The translations under genes were made by a program, and so were the position numbers. 64,000 nucleotides of DNA, from positions 1 to 64,000 of the forward strand of contig NZ_RZNJ01000007.1 of assembly GCF_003994485.1 (NCBI RefSeq). Direction: 5' to 3'. The notes under the pieces were generated by a model. It did not search any database. It was not told where the DNA came from and saw only the letters and a list, made by a program, of their open reading frames with translations. The DNA is from Arsenicitalea aurantiaca (GTDB lineage: Bacteria; Pseudomonadota; Alphaproteobacteria; Rhizobiales; Devosiaceae). This document shows, piece by piece, positions 45,100 through 53,822 of the stretch. Position 1 is the first letter of the stretch, and each line of letters starts with the position of its first letter.

Positions 45100-45837
45100 T
45101 CAGACCATCACCATTCCACCGTTCACGTCGAGGGTGTGGCCGGTGATGTACCCGGCAGCGTCGCTCGCCAGGAAGACGGCACAACCCGCCACTTCGGCGG
45201 CCGTTCCGAGCCGGGCGGCGGGAATCGTCGAAAAGATGGCCTCACGCTGCTTGTCGTTGAGCTCGTCGGTCATGGCGGAGGCGATGAAGCCGGGCGCGAT
45301 GGCGTTGACGGTGATGTTGCGCGACGCGACTTCCTGCGCCAGCGCCTTGCCCATGCCGATGAGCCCTGCCTTGGAGGCGGCGTAGTTGGCCTGGCCGCCA
45401 TTGCCGACGACGCCGACGACCGAGGAGATGTTAATGATGCGGCCGAATCGCTGCTTCATCATGCCGCGCAGGGCCGAACGGGAAATGCGGAAAGCGGCGG
45501 TGAGGTTGACCGCGATCACGTCGTCCCATTCCTCGTTCTTCATGCGCATGAAGAGATTGTCGCGCGTCATGCCGGCATTGTTGACGAGAATGTCGAGCCC
45601 GCCGAGCGCGGCTTCGGCCGAGGGCACGAGCTTGTCGACCGCTTCAAGGTCCGAGAGGTTGCAGGGCAGGATCGGGCTGTCGCCCCCGATCTCGGAGGCG
45701 ACAGCCTCTAGCGCCGGCACGCGCGTGCCGCTGAGCGCCACACGTGCGCCCGCAGCGGTCAGCGCCTTGGCGATCTCGCTGCCGATGCCGCCGCTGGCGC
45801 CGGTGACGAGAGCGCGTTTGCCGGTAAGATCAAACAT
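45100..45837 (-). CDS. fabG: 3-oxoacyl-ACP reductase
   Basis: The NADPH-dependent ketoreductase of fatty-acid elongation, 245 residues. SDR motifs are intact: TGASGGIGSEIAKAL, NNAGMTRDNLFMRM, the catalytic IINISSVVG and NYAASKAGLIGMGKA (Ser, Tyr, Lys). Directly downstream of fabD (27 bases), then acpP 210 bases later. Confidence 0.96.
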   Translation of the reverse strand: MFDLTGKRALVTGASGGIGSEIAKALTAAGARVALSGTRVPALEAVASEIGGDSPILPCNLSDLEAVDKLVPSAEAALGGLDILVNNAGMTRDNLFMRMKNEEWDDVIAVNLTAAFRISRSALRGMMKQRFGRIINISSVVGVVGNGGQANYAASKAGLIGMGKALAQEVASRNITVNAIAPGFIASAMTDELNDKQREAIFSTIPAARLGTAAEVAGCAVFLASDAAGYITGHTLDVNGGMVMV

Positions 45838-45864
45838 TTGGGGTGTCCTTGTTCGGAAACGGAT

Positions 45865-46806
45865 TCAGCTTCGCGCCGAAAGATAGGCCTCGATGTCGGC
45901 CGGCGTATTGAGGGCGGTGGCCGTGGCCCCGGGGGCAATGCGCTTGGCGAGCCCGGTCAACACCTTGCCGGTCCCGAGTTCGTAGAGGGCGTCCACCCCG
46001 CCCTCTCCTGCAAGCCAGGAGACGCTTTCCGTCCAGCGGACCATGCCCGTCACCTGCTCGACGAGGAGTGTGCGGATTTCGGCCGGATCGGTCACGGGGC
46101 GCGCCCGGACATTGGCGACGAGCGGCACGACCGGCGCGGCCATCTCGACTTCGGCGAGCGCGGCCGCCATGGCATCGGCAGCCGGCTGCATCAAGGAACA
46201 ATGGAAAGGGGCACTGACCGGCAGCGGCAGCGCACGCTTTGCGCCACCGGCCTTGGCAGCCGCCATCGCCGCCTCGACGGCGGCAGCCGTGCCCGAGATC
46301 ACGACCTGCCCCGGCGCGTTGTCATTGGCCACGTCACAAACGCCGCCCGCTTCGGCAGCGATCGCCCTCACCGCCTCGAGATCGAGCCCGAGGATCGCGG
46401 CCATCGCGCCCTCGCCCACCGGCACGGCTCTCTGCATGGCCTCGCCGCGAATGCGCAGGAGCCGCGCCGCATCAGCAAGAGAGAACGTGCCGGCAGCGCA
46501 GAGCGCCGAATATTCCCCGAGCGAATGGCCGGCGACGAAATCAGCCGCGTCCCGGAGGCTCACCCCGCGCGCTTCGAGCACGCGCACAACGGCGACGCTG
46601 ACGGCCATCAGGGCCGGCTGGGCATTCTCGGTGAGGCGCAGCGTCTCGTCGGGCCCCTCGAACATGATCTGCGAGAGGGACTGGCCGAGCGCGGCATCCA
46701 CCTCGTCGAACACGGCGCGGGCCTCGGGGAAAGCCTCTGCGAGTTCGCGGCCCATGCCGACAGCCTGGCTGCCCTGGCCGGGAAAGGTGAATGCGCTTTT
46801 GCCCAT
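45865..46806 (-). CDS. fabD: Malonyl-CoA:ACP transacylase
   Basis: Loads malonyl groups onto ACP. The 313-residue protein begins KSAFTFPGQGSQAVGMGREL and has the active-site Ser in FVAGHSLGEYSALCA and the His in SAPFHCSLM. The start at 46,806 follows AGAGGG; the frame continues to 46,902 without need. First gene of the fabD-gmk operon, divergent from rpsF. A TTGACA box lies on the minus strand at 46,898-46,893 with a poor -10. Confidence 0.96.
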   Translation of the reverse strand: MGKSAFTFPGQGSQAVGMGRELAEAFPEARAVFDEVDAALGQSLSQIMFEGPDETLRLTENAQPALMAVSVAVVRVLEARGVSLRDAADFVAGHSLGEYSALCAAGTFSLADAARLLRIRGEAMQRAVPVGEGAMAAILGLDLEAVRAIAAEAGGVCDVANDNAPGQVVISGTAAAVEAAMAAAKAGGAKRALPLPVSAPFHCSLMQPAADAMAAALAEVEMAAPVVPLVANVRARPVTDPAEIRTLLVEQVTGMVRWTESVSWLAGEGGVDALYELGTGKVLTGLAKRIAPGATATALNTPADIEAYLSARS

Positions 46807-47164
46807 GAAGCCCTCTTGAAAATGGTTTCGGTGCGGATGCCGCTCCGTGCTGCCCCCGTTGCGGCTGGCGTTTGCCCCGTGACGGCACAATATGTCAAGC
46901 ATGTGACCCCGGCGCCAGCCGAAGGGGCCGGCGCCCGTGCCTACGAAAGGGTTTCGGCTTGCTTTCGGGGCGGTTTCAGCCTATTTGCACGCCTGCATTC
47001 GTCGGCCGGGGGCTGAACGGAGGGTCCGCCATTGGCGGATAGGGCAATCGCCCGGCCTCCCGTGTTCCCGCTCTTTAGAAGAACGCTTTGTCGCCTTTCC
47101 GGGCTTCAAAGGGGCTCCGCGCCGAAGAGTGTGCAGTGAAACAAGAGATTCAGAAAGGCGGCTC
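46807..47164. other. 358-base divergent gap between fabD and rpsF
   Basis: Holds the two divergent promoters and the rpsF leader. Small perfect hairpins lie in the rpsF direction: TCCGCC-ATT-GGCGGA (47,025-47,039) and GGGC-AATC-GCCC (47,042-47,053). Ribosomal S6 leaders are often autoregulatory, so these may be control elements, but no known leader motif is proved here. Confidence 0.4.
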
Positions 47165-47554
47165 ATGGCCCTCTATGAACACATCTTCCTCGCGCGGCAG
47201 GACGTTTCCGCCCAGCAGGTGGAAGAGCTGACCAACACGCTGACCGAACTGCTTTCGAGCAATGGCGGCAAGGTCACCAAGACCGAGTACTGGGGGCTGA
47301 AGTCCCTCTCCTACCGCATCCGCAAGAACCGCAAGGCCCATTACTCGCTGCTCAACATCGACGCGCCGCACGCCGCGGTCGCCGAGATGGAGCGCCAGAT
47401 GCGCATCAATGAAGACATTCTGCGCTTCATGACCGTGCGCGTCGACAAGCACGAGGACGGCCCCTCGGCCATGATGCAGAAGCGCGACGACCGCGAGCGC
47501 GGTGATCGCGGTGGCGACCGCTTCGGCGGCGAACGCCGTCCGCGCCGGTTCTGA
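47165..47554 (+). CDS. rpsF: 30S ribosomal protein S6
   Basis: A 129-residue small-subunit protein that pairs with S18. The ferredoxin-like core ([59 protein letters not shown]) is followed by an Arg/Gly/Asp-rich tail ([20 protein letters not shown]), as in alphaproteobacterial S6. AAAGGCGG lies before the ATG at 47,165. First gene of rpsF-rpsR-rplI. Confidence 0.97.
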   Translation: MALYEHIFLARQDVSAQQVEELTNTLTELLSSNGGKVTKTEYWGLKSLSYRIRKNRKAHYSLLNIDAPHAAVAEMERQMRINEDILRFMTVRVDKHEDGPSAMMQKRDDRERGDRGGDRFGGERRPRRF

Positions 47555-47576
47555 GCGTCAAAAGGAGATCTAGACC

Positions 47577-47831
47577 ATGTCAATTCGTGACCTGACCACC
47601 ACCCAGACGCGTCGCCCCTTCCAGCGCCGTCGCAAGACCTGCCCGTTCTCGGGCCCGAACGCACCCAAGATCGACTACATGGATGTGCGTCTGCTGCAGC
47701 GCTACGTGTCCGAGCGCGGCAAGATCGTGCCGAGCCGCATCACGGCCGTTTCGGCCAAGAAGCAGCGCGAGCTGGCCCGCGCCATCAAGCGCGCCCGCTT
47801 CATCGGCATCATGCCCTACGCGGTGAAGTAA
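47577..47831 (+). CDS. rpsR: 30S ribosomal protein S18
   Basis: The 84-residue basic S18, binding S6 on the 30S platform. Family features [40 protein letters not shown] and [19 protein letters not shown] are present; the single Cys in TCPF can bind zinc in some homologues. AAAGGAG lies 8 bases upstream. Between rpsF and rplI in the standard order. Confidence 0.97.
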   Translation: MSIRDLTTTQTRRPFQRRRKTCPFSGPNAPKIDYMDVRLLQRYVSERGKIVPSRITAVSAKKQRELARAIKRARFIGIMPYAVK

Positions 47832-47926
47832 TCTTCCAGCGTGCCCGCAAGGGCCGCAGGCTGGGGTCGCGAATGGGTCGCGGCCTCTAACCGCCCACGA
47901 GGCGGGACAGCATCAGGAGTTATGCA

Positions 47927-48547
47927 ATGAAAGTCATTCTGCTCGAGCGCGTTGGCCGCATGGGCCATATCGGCGACGAAGTGAACGTGAAGGACGGGTT
48001 CGCCCGCAACTTCCTCCTGCCCCAGGGCAAGGCCCTGCGCGCGACCGAAGCGAACCGCAAGCGGTTCGAGGCCGAGCGCCAGACCATCGAGAAGCGCAAT
48101 GACGAGCGCCGCGAGAAGGCCGCCGGCATCGCATCGGGCCTCAACGGCCGCACCGTCACCATGATCCGTCAGGCCGGCGAGACCGGCCAGCTCTACGGTT
48201 CGGTGTCCTCGCGCGACGTCGTGGAAGCGCTTGCCGCCGACGGTTTCACCGTCCAGCGGTCTCAGGTCGATCTGATGAACCCCATCAAGACCGTCGGCCT
48301 GCACTCGGTTGCGCTCAACCTCCACGCCGAAGTCGAAGTCACCGTCACCGTCAACGTCGCCCGCTCCGAGGACGAGGCCGAGCGCCAGTCGCGTGGCGAG
48401 GACCTCACGGTCCAGAGCTATGACGATGACGAGGATGACTATGCATTCGGCGGCGAGGCCGAAGGCGCCGAGGAAGACGCCGAAGGCGTGACCTCCGAGG
48501 AAGCCGGCGAAGTCGCCGAAGAGACCGAGCGTCAGGAAGACGCATAA
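47927..48547 (+). CDS. rplI: 50S ribosomal protein L9 with acidic extension
   Basis: L9 binds 23S rRNA and limits frameshifting. The 206-residue protein has the two L9 domains ([59 protein letters not shown]) joined by a long helix. The last 50 residues are acidic and repetitive ([20 protein letters not shown] onward), so the protein is about 55 residues longer than the E. coli one; such tails occur in Alphaproteobacteria. AGGAG precedes the start. A strong terminator follows. Confidence 0.95.
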   Translation: MKVILLERVGRMGHIGDEVNVKDGFARNFLLPQGKALRATEANRKRFEAERQTIEKRNDERREKAAGIASGLNGRTVTMIRQAGETGQLYGSVSSRDVVEALAADGFTVQRSQVDLMNPIKTVGLHSVALNLHAEVEVTVTVNVARSEDEAERQSRGEDLTVQSYDDDEDDYAFGGEAEGAEEDAEGVTSEEAGEVAEETERQEDA

Positions 48548-48571
48548 GCGTCATCCCCGCACCCGCATCGG

Positions 48572-48604
48572 AAGGCCGGGCCCGTCTGGACCCGGCCTTT
48601 TTCT
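48572..48604 (+). terminator. Intrinsic terminator after rplI
   Basis: AAGGCCGGG pairs with CCCGGCCTT around a ten-base loop (48,581-48,590) and runs into TTTTTTC, 24 bases past the rplI stop. A clear Rho-independent terminator for rpsF-rpsR-rplI. Confidence 0.92.
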
Positions 48605-48692
48605 TCATCATGCCGCCACACGCTGTTTAAACGGTGACATCGAGGTACGCCGGGATTCGCAAGCAGGAAACGTAAACTTGCCCGTTATCCCC

Positions 48693-48707
48693 CCTGATCA
48701 CATCAGG
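48693..48707. repeat. Short inverted repeat upstream of dnaB
   Basis: CCTGAT-CAC-ATCAGG, 6-bp perfect arms, 125 bases before dnaB. Could be an operator or part of the dnaB leader; equally it may be chance. Confidence 0.3.
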
Positions 48708-48832
48708 TTGTCCAACGGATGACGAATTTGCGTCGGTGTGTCCCTCGAACAATTGTCGAAGCCCCGCGGCCGGTGCGATCTAACAAGACGACCTAGGGCA
48801 CGGCCTCGCGTGGCATCGCCAAGGAGGATGAG

Positions 48833-50320
48833 ATGGCCGACAACGTTGCCCGCCTGCGCCCCGAGGAAGAAAAATCCTTCCGGCTCGCCCCGCACAACAT
48901 CGAAGCCGAGCAGGCGCTGCTGGGCGCGATCCTCGTCAACAACGAGGCCTTCTACCGGGTGTCGGACTTCCTCGATGCCAGCCATTTCTACGAGCCCATC
49001 CACCGCGAGATCTACGAGGTCATCGCCAAGGTGATCCGCGCCGGCCGCACGGCGACCCCGATCACGCTCAAGACCCATCTGCCCGAAAACCTCGTGGCAG
49101 ACGTCACCATGTCGCAATATCTCGCCCGGCTCGCGGCGGAGGCGACAACCGTCATCAACGCGGCGGATTACGGGCGGGCGGTGCACGACCTCGCCATCCG
49201 GCGCAATCTCATTCTCGTGGGCGAGGATATGGTGCAGACCGCCTATGAGGCGGATGTCGAGACCACTCCCGCAGTCCAGATCGAGAACGTCGAGAAGGCG
49301 TTGTTCGAGCTCGCCGAGAAGGGCCGCTATGACGGGGGGTTCCTGCCCTTCAACGAAGCGCTGAAACACGCCATTACCATGGCCGGCGAGGCCTATAGCC
49401 GAGACGGCACGCTCTCGGGCACGGCGACCGGGCTCGTCGATCTCGACCGGCTGATGGGCGGGCTGCAGCGCTCGGACCTCATCATCCTCGCGGCGCGCCC
49501 GGCCATGGGCAAGACCTCGCTCGCAACCAACATCGCCTTCCACGTCGCCAAATCCTGGCGCTCGGAAGTGACGCCCGATGGGCACACCAAGACCATCGAT
49601 GGCGGCCAGGTCGGGTTTTTCAGCCTAGAAATGAGTTCCGAACAGCTCGCCACCCGTATCCTTGCCGAACAGGCCGAGATTTCCTCCTCGGACATCCGGC
49701 GCGGCAACATCCATGAAAGCCAGTTCAACAAGCTGGTCGACACCTCCAACCTCATGGCCTCGGTGCCGCTCTATATCGACGATACGGGCGGTCTCAGCGT
49801 CGCGCAGCTCGCCGCGCGTGCGCGCCGGCTCAAGCGCCAGCGGGGGCTCGACCTCCTGATCGTCGACTATCTGCAGCTGCTGTCGGGCTCGTCCAAGAAG
49901 GCGAGCGAGAGCCGGGTGCAGGAGCTGACCGAGATCACGACGACGCTCAAGGCCCTCGCCAAGGAACTCGAAGTGCCCATCATCGCGCTCAGCCAGCTCA
50001 GCCGGCAGGTGGAAGCGCGCGAGGACAAGCACCCCCAGCTTGCGGATCTTCGCGAATCCGGCTCCATCGAACAGGACGCGGACGTTGTGCTCTTCGTCTA
50101 TCGCGAGGAATACTACCTCAAGAACAAGGAACCCAAGGAGGGCACGCCCGAACATCTGGCGTGGCAGGGGGAGATGGAACAGGTGCATGGACGGGCCGAA
50201 GTGATCATCGGCAAGCAGCGCCACGGCCCTACGGGCACGGTGCAGCTACAGTTCGAGGCGCAATTCACCCGGTTCGGCAATCTGGCGCGCTCGGATTACC
50301 TGCCCGATCGGATGGAGTGA
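48833..50320 (+). CDS. dnaB: Replicative DNA helicase
   Basis: The hexameric 5'-3' helicase at the replication fork, 495 residues. N-terminal domain (HNIEAEQALLGAILVNNEAF) and RecA-like motor with Walker A ARPAMGKTSLATNIAFH, Walker B in LIVDYLQLLSGSSK and the sensor SQLSRQVEAREDKHPQLADL. No intein is present. Starts 285 bases after rplI with AAGGAGGATGAG upstream, and its last base is the first base of the alr ATG. Confidence 0.97.
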   Translation: MADNVARLRPEEEKSFRLAPHNIEAEQALLGAILVNNEAFYRVSDFLDASHFYEPIHREIYEVIAKVIRAGRTATPITLKTHLPENLVADVTMSQYLARLAAEATTVINAADYGRAVHDLAIRRNLILVGEDMVQTAYEADVETTPAVQIENVEKALFELAEKGRYDGGFLPFNEALKHAITMAGEAYSRDGTLSGTATGLVDLDRLMGGLQRSDLIILAARPAMGKTSLATNIAFHVAKSWRSEVTPDGHTKTIDGGQVGFFSLEMSSEQLATRILAEQAEISSSDIRRGNIHESQFNKLVDTSNLMASVPLYIDDTGGLSVAQLAARARRLKRQRGLDLLIVDYLQLLSGSSKKASESRVQELTEITTTLKALAKELEVPIIALSQLSRQVEAREDKHPQLADLRESGSIEQDADVVLFVYREEYYLKNKEPKEGTPEHLAWQGEMEQVHGRAEVIIGKQRHGPTGTVQLQFEAQFTRFGNLARSDYLPDRME

Positions 50321-51456
50321 TGGCGCCCGCGTCCCCGACCGGCCTCGGCGGCCGGCTCAGCATCGATCTGGGCGCGCTGCAGCGCAATTGGCGTGCGCTC
50401 GACAAGGTGAGCACCGGCGCCCTCACCGGCGCGGTGGTGAAGGCGGACGCCTATGGCACCGGGCTCGTTGCGGCCTGCCGGGCGCTCTATGCGGCGGGCG
50501 CGCGCTTCTTTTTTGCCGCGACGCCCGACGAAGCGGTCACTGTGCGTGCCACCCTGCCCGATGCGCATGTCTTCGTGCTCGACGGGCTTTTTCCGGGCGC
50601 GGCGAGGCTTTATGTGGGCGAGCGGCTCATGCCCGTCATCAACTCGCTGCCCATGCTGGAGGAATGGCTCGAAGCCTGCCTCTCGCGCAACGAGGCCCTG
50701 CCGGCCGCCTTTCATTTCGACACGGGGATGAACCGGCTCGGCTTCCGGCTCAATGAAGCGAGCATCGTCAAGCGGCTGATCGAGCAGATCGGCTATCAGC
50801 CCCAGATGATCATGAGCCATCTGGCCTGCGCGGACCAGCCGAGCCATGAGAAGAACCGGACCCAGCTCGCGCTCTTTTCGGCGCTCTTGCAGCAGTTCCC
50901 CAACATCCCGGCCTCGCTCGCCAATTCGGCGGGGCTGATGACGGGCCGGGAAAAGCACTTCCAGATGGTGCGGCCAGGCATCGCGCTCTATGGCGGACGC
51001 GCCGTGGCGGGCCGGCGCAATCCTATGTCGCAGGTGGTGACGCTCGAGATGCCGATCCTCCAGATGCGCGAGGCACGCACGGGCGAGACGGTCGGCTATG
51101 GCGCGAGCCAGACCCTCACCCGCGACAGCCGCCTCGCAGTCGTCGGCATCGGCTATGCGGACGGGTTCCTGCGCAGCCTTTCGGCCAGCAATGCCCGGCT
51201 CGGGGGACGGGTCGCCATCGGAGGGCGGATCGTGCCCGTGGTCGGACGCGTCTCGATGGACATGGTCGTCGTCGATGTCACCGACCTCGCCGACCAGCCC
51301 CCGCGCCCCGGCCAGATGGTCGAGATTCTGGGGCGGACGCTCGGCGTCGACGATCAGGCCGACGCCGCCGGCACCATCGGCTACGAGATGCTGACCAATC
51401 TGCGGCTCGCCCGCGCGACGCGCAGCTATTTCGGCGCCGAGGGGCTTGGCGGCTGA
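50320..51456 (+). CDS. alr: Alanine racemase
   Basis: Makes D-alanine for peptidoglycan with PLP. The 378-residue protein has the PLP Lys in GAVVKADAYGTGL near residue 45, the catalytic Tyr in GYGASQTLTRDSRLAVVGIG, and GRVSMDMVVVDVTDL near the C-terminus. Overlaps dnaB (TGATG), so coupled. Order dnaB-alr-radA is typical of Rhizobiales. Confidence 0.95.
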   Translation: MAPASPTGLGGRLSIDLGALQRNWRALDKVSTGALTGAVVKADAYGTGLVAACRALYAAGARFFFAATPDEAVTVRATLPDAHVFVLDGLFPGAARLYVGERLMPVINSLPMLEEWLEACLSRNEALPAAFHFDTGMNRLGFRLNEASIVKRLIEQIGYQPQMIMSHLACADQPSHEKNRTQLALFSALLQQFPNIPASLANSAGLMTGREKHFQMVRPGIALYGGRAVAGRRNPMSQVVTLEMPILQMREARTGETVGYGASQTLTRDSRLAVVGIGYADGFLRSLSASNARLGGRVAIGGRIVPVVGRVSMDMVVVDVTDLADQPPRPGQMVEILGRTLGVDDQADAAGTIGYEMLTNLRLARATRSYFGAEGLGG

Positions 51457-51542
51457 AGTCCGTTCCTCTTTCGTTCTTGATCAGCTGCCGCCCCTGCGCT
51501 AGGAGCTAGCTGCCGACCGCCCGAACCGAGCAGGAGAGAGTC

Positions 51543-52931
51543 TTGGCCAAATCACGCAGCAGTTTCGTCTGCCAGGCCTGCGGCGCGGTCAGCACGCGCT
51601 GGCAGGGGCGCTGCGATTCGTGCGGGGAATGGAACACGCTCGTCGAGGAACTGGTCGAATCGGGGGTGGGCGCGGGCCCCAGATCGGCCATCGCCGGCGG
51701 GCGCCCCGTGGACCTCGTCCCGCTCAAGGGCGAGATCGAGAGCGCGGCGCGGATCGAGACCGGCCTCCGCGAGCTCGATCGGGTGACGGGCGGCGGGTTC
51801 GTCAAGGGCTCGGCCGTTCTGGTCGGGGGCGATCCGGGCATCGGGAAATCGACCCTGCTCCTGCAGGCGGCGGCGGCTCTGGCGGCGCAGGGCAAACGCG
51901 TCATCTACGTTTCGGGCGAAGAGGCCATTGCCCAGATCAGGCTGCGCGCGCAGCGGCTGGGGCTCGGCGAGGAGCAGGTGCTGCTCGCGAGCGAAACCAA
52001 TGTCGAGATCATCCTCGCAACGCTCCAGCAGGGCTCGGCGCCCGATCTCGTCATCATCGATTCCATCCAGACCCTCTGGACCGACCGCGTGGAGAGCGCC
52101 CCTGGCACCGTGACGCAGGTGCGCACGAGCGCCCAGGCGCTGACGCGCTTTGCCAAGAAGAGCGGTGCGGCTGTGGTGCTCGTCGGGCACGTGACCAAGG
52201 ACGGACAGATCGCGGGGCCCCGGGTGGTCGAACACATGGTCGATGCGGTGCTCTATTTCGAGGGCGATGCCAGCCACACCTTCCGCATTCTGCGCGGCGT
52301 GAAGAACCGCTATGGGGCGACCGACGAGATCGGCGTCTTCGAGATGACCATGCTCGGGCTGCGGGAGGTCGCCAATCCTTCGGCCATCTTCCTCGACCAG
52401 CGCGACGAGGGGGCTGCAGGATCGGCCGTCTTTGCCGGGATGGAGGGGACGCGGCCCCTGCTCGTCGAAATCCAGGCACTGGTCGCGCCCTCCCCGCTCG
52501 GCACGCCGCGGCGTGCGGTCGTGGGGTGGGATTCGGCCCGCCTCTCGATGATCCTTGCCGTCCTCGAGACGCGCTGCGGGGTGAGGATCGGCGCCAACGA
52601 CATCTATCTCAACGTCGCGGGCGGGCTGAAGATCAACGAGCCGGCCGCCGATCTCGCCGTCGCCGCCGCACTCATCTCCTCGCTGACCGATGCGCCGCTG
52701 CCTGCCGATGCGGTCTATTTCGGCGAGGTCTCGCTCGCGGGGGGCATTCGCCCGGTCGTCCATGCCGGGCTGCGCCTGCGCGAGGGCCAGAAGCTGGGAT
52801 TTTCCGCGGTCGTCACCGGCCGGCTCGGGGCCGGCGACAAGCCCGACGGGCTTCGGGTCTCCGAAGTCTCGACGCTCGCCGAGCTCGTCGGCGACATCGC
52901 GGCCCGGGGGCGGAAACGGGCCGAAGAGTGA
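51543..52931 (+). CDS. radA: DNA repair protein RadA
   Basis: RadA (Sms) is a DnaB-like branch-migration helicase in recombination. The 462-residue protein has the zinc finger CQACG ... CDSCGEW, Walker A GGDPGIGKSTLLLQAAA, the RadA signature at KNRYGATDEIGVFEM and a Lon-like C-terminal domain. The signature has Tyr where most relatives have Phe (KNRFG). The start codon is TTG at 51,543, with AGGAGAGAG upstream. Confidence 0.95.
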   Translation: MAKSRSSFVCQACGAVSTRWQGRCDSCGEWNTLVEELVESGVGAGPRSAIAGGRPVDLVPLKGEIESAARIETGLRELDRVTGGGFVKGSAVLVGGDPGIGKSTLLLQAAAALAAQGKRVIYVSGEEAIAQIRLRAQRLGLGEEQVLLASETNVEIILATLQQGSAPDLVIIDSIQTLWTDRVESAPGTVTQVRTSAQALTRFAKKSGAAVVLVGHVTKDGQIAGPRVVEHMVDAVLYFEGDASHTFRILRGVKNRYGATDEIGVFEMTMLGLREVANPSAIFLDQRDEGAAGSAVFAGMEGTRPLLVEIQALVAPSPLGTPRRAVVGWDSARLSMILAVLETRCGVRIGANDIYLNVAGGLKINEPAADLAVAAALISSLTDAPLPADAVYFGEVSLAGGIRPVVHAGLRLREGQKLGFSAVVTGRLGAGDKPDGLRVSEVSTLAELVGDIAARGRKRAEE

Positions 52932-53052
52932 GCATCGCCCGCCCTCGCCATGCTTTTGGTGAACATCGCCCATGCCCCGGGCCTGCGCCCTTGGCATCGC
53001 GGGCAGAAGCGGCTAAACGGAGCCAAAGCAAAGCCATGGGCGGACTTAATCC

Positions 53053-53679
53053 ATGTTGACCGCATTCGACGTCGGCGTCGGCGTCCTCGTACTGATCTCG
53101 GCCATACTGGCGACCGCGCGTGGTTTGACGCGCGAAGTCCTGTCGCTGGCAACCTGGGCCGGTTCGGCTGCGGTCGCAATCTACATGTGGCAGTACCATC
53201 CCGAAATCGCGCGCGGCTTCATCGCCGAGCAGCTGATCGCGGATGCGGCGACGGTGGTCGTCAGCTTCCTCGTCTCGCTCATCGTGCTTCACCTGCTGAC
53301 CATGCGGATCGCCGATTTCGTAGTCGACAGCCGCATCGGGCCGATCGATCGCACCTTCGGGTTCCTGTTCGGGCTGGCGCGCGGGCTCTTGATCGCGATC
53401 GTCCTCGTCATCTTCGGCCAGTGGCTCTTCCGTGATCGCCTGCCGGACTGGGCCGCCCAGGCCCGCTCGCTGCCGATCCTGTCGAGCATGGGCGACAGCC
53501 TCATCGACATGCTGCCCGAAGACCTCGAGCGGCAGGTGACCGACATCCTGCAGCGCGGGGGCGGCGATGCCGATCTGGGCGAAGAACCGATGCCCGATAC
53601 CGCTCCGCAGAACGGGGTGCCGCCCGCACCCCAGCCGCAGGGCGAAGAGCTTCCTCCGCTCGACCAGACGCAGATCTGA
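53053..53679 (+). CDS. cvpA: CvpA family membrane protein
   Basis: A 208-residue inner-membrane protein. CvpA proteins are required for colicin V production in E. coli and for bile or envelope stress in others; the mechanism is unknown. Four spans are seen (FDVGVGVLVLISAILATARG, GSAAVAIYMWQ, ATVVVSFLVSLIVLHLL, LLIAIVLVIFGQWLF), followed by an acidic, Pro-rich tail. Placed directly before purF as in many bacteria. Confidence 0.9.
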   Translation: MLTAFDVGVGVLVLISAILATARGLTREVLSLATWAGSAAVAIYMWQYHPEIARGFIAEQLIADAATVVVSFLVSLIVLHLLTMRIADFVVDSRIGPIDRTFGFLFGLARGLLIAIVLVIFGQWLFRDRLPDWAAQARSLPILSSMGDSLIDMLPEDLERQVTDILQRGGGDADLGEEPMPDTAPQNGVPPAPQPQGEELPPLDQTQI

Positions 53680-53822
53680 CGGCCTGACGGAGCCGTGATC
53701 GGATCGACGGCCGGCGGACGCGATTGCGCCCAAAGCTGGGTCTAAGCGCAGTGCCCTGCGCGGCCCGGCCACGCGGCGGCGAAACCGACGGCCCATGACC
53801 CGGGCTGAAGACTGGAGACACC

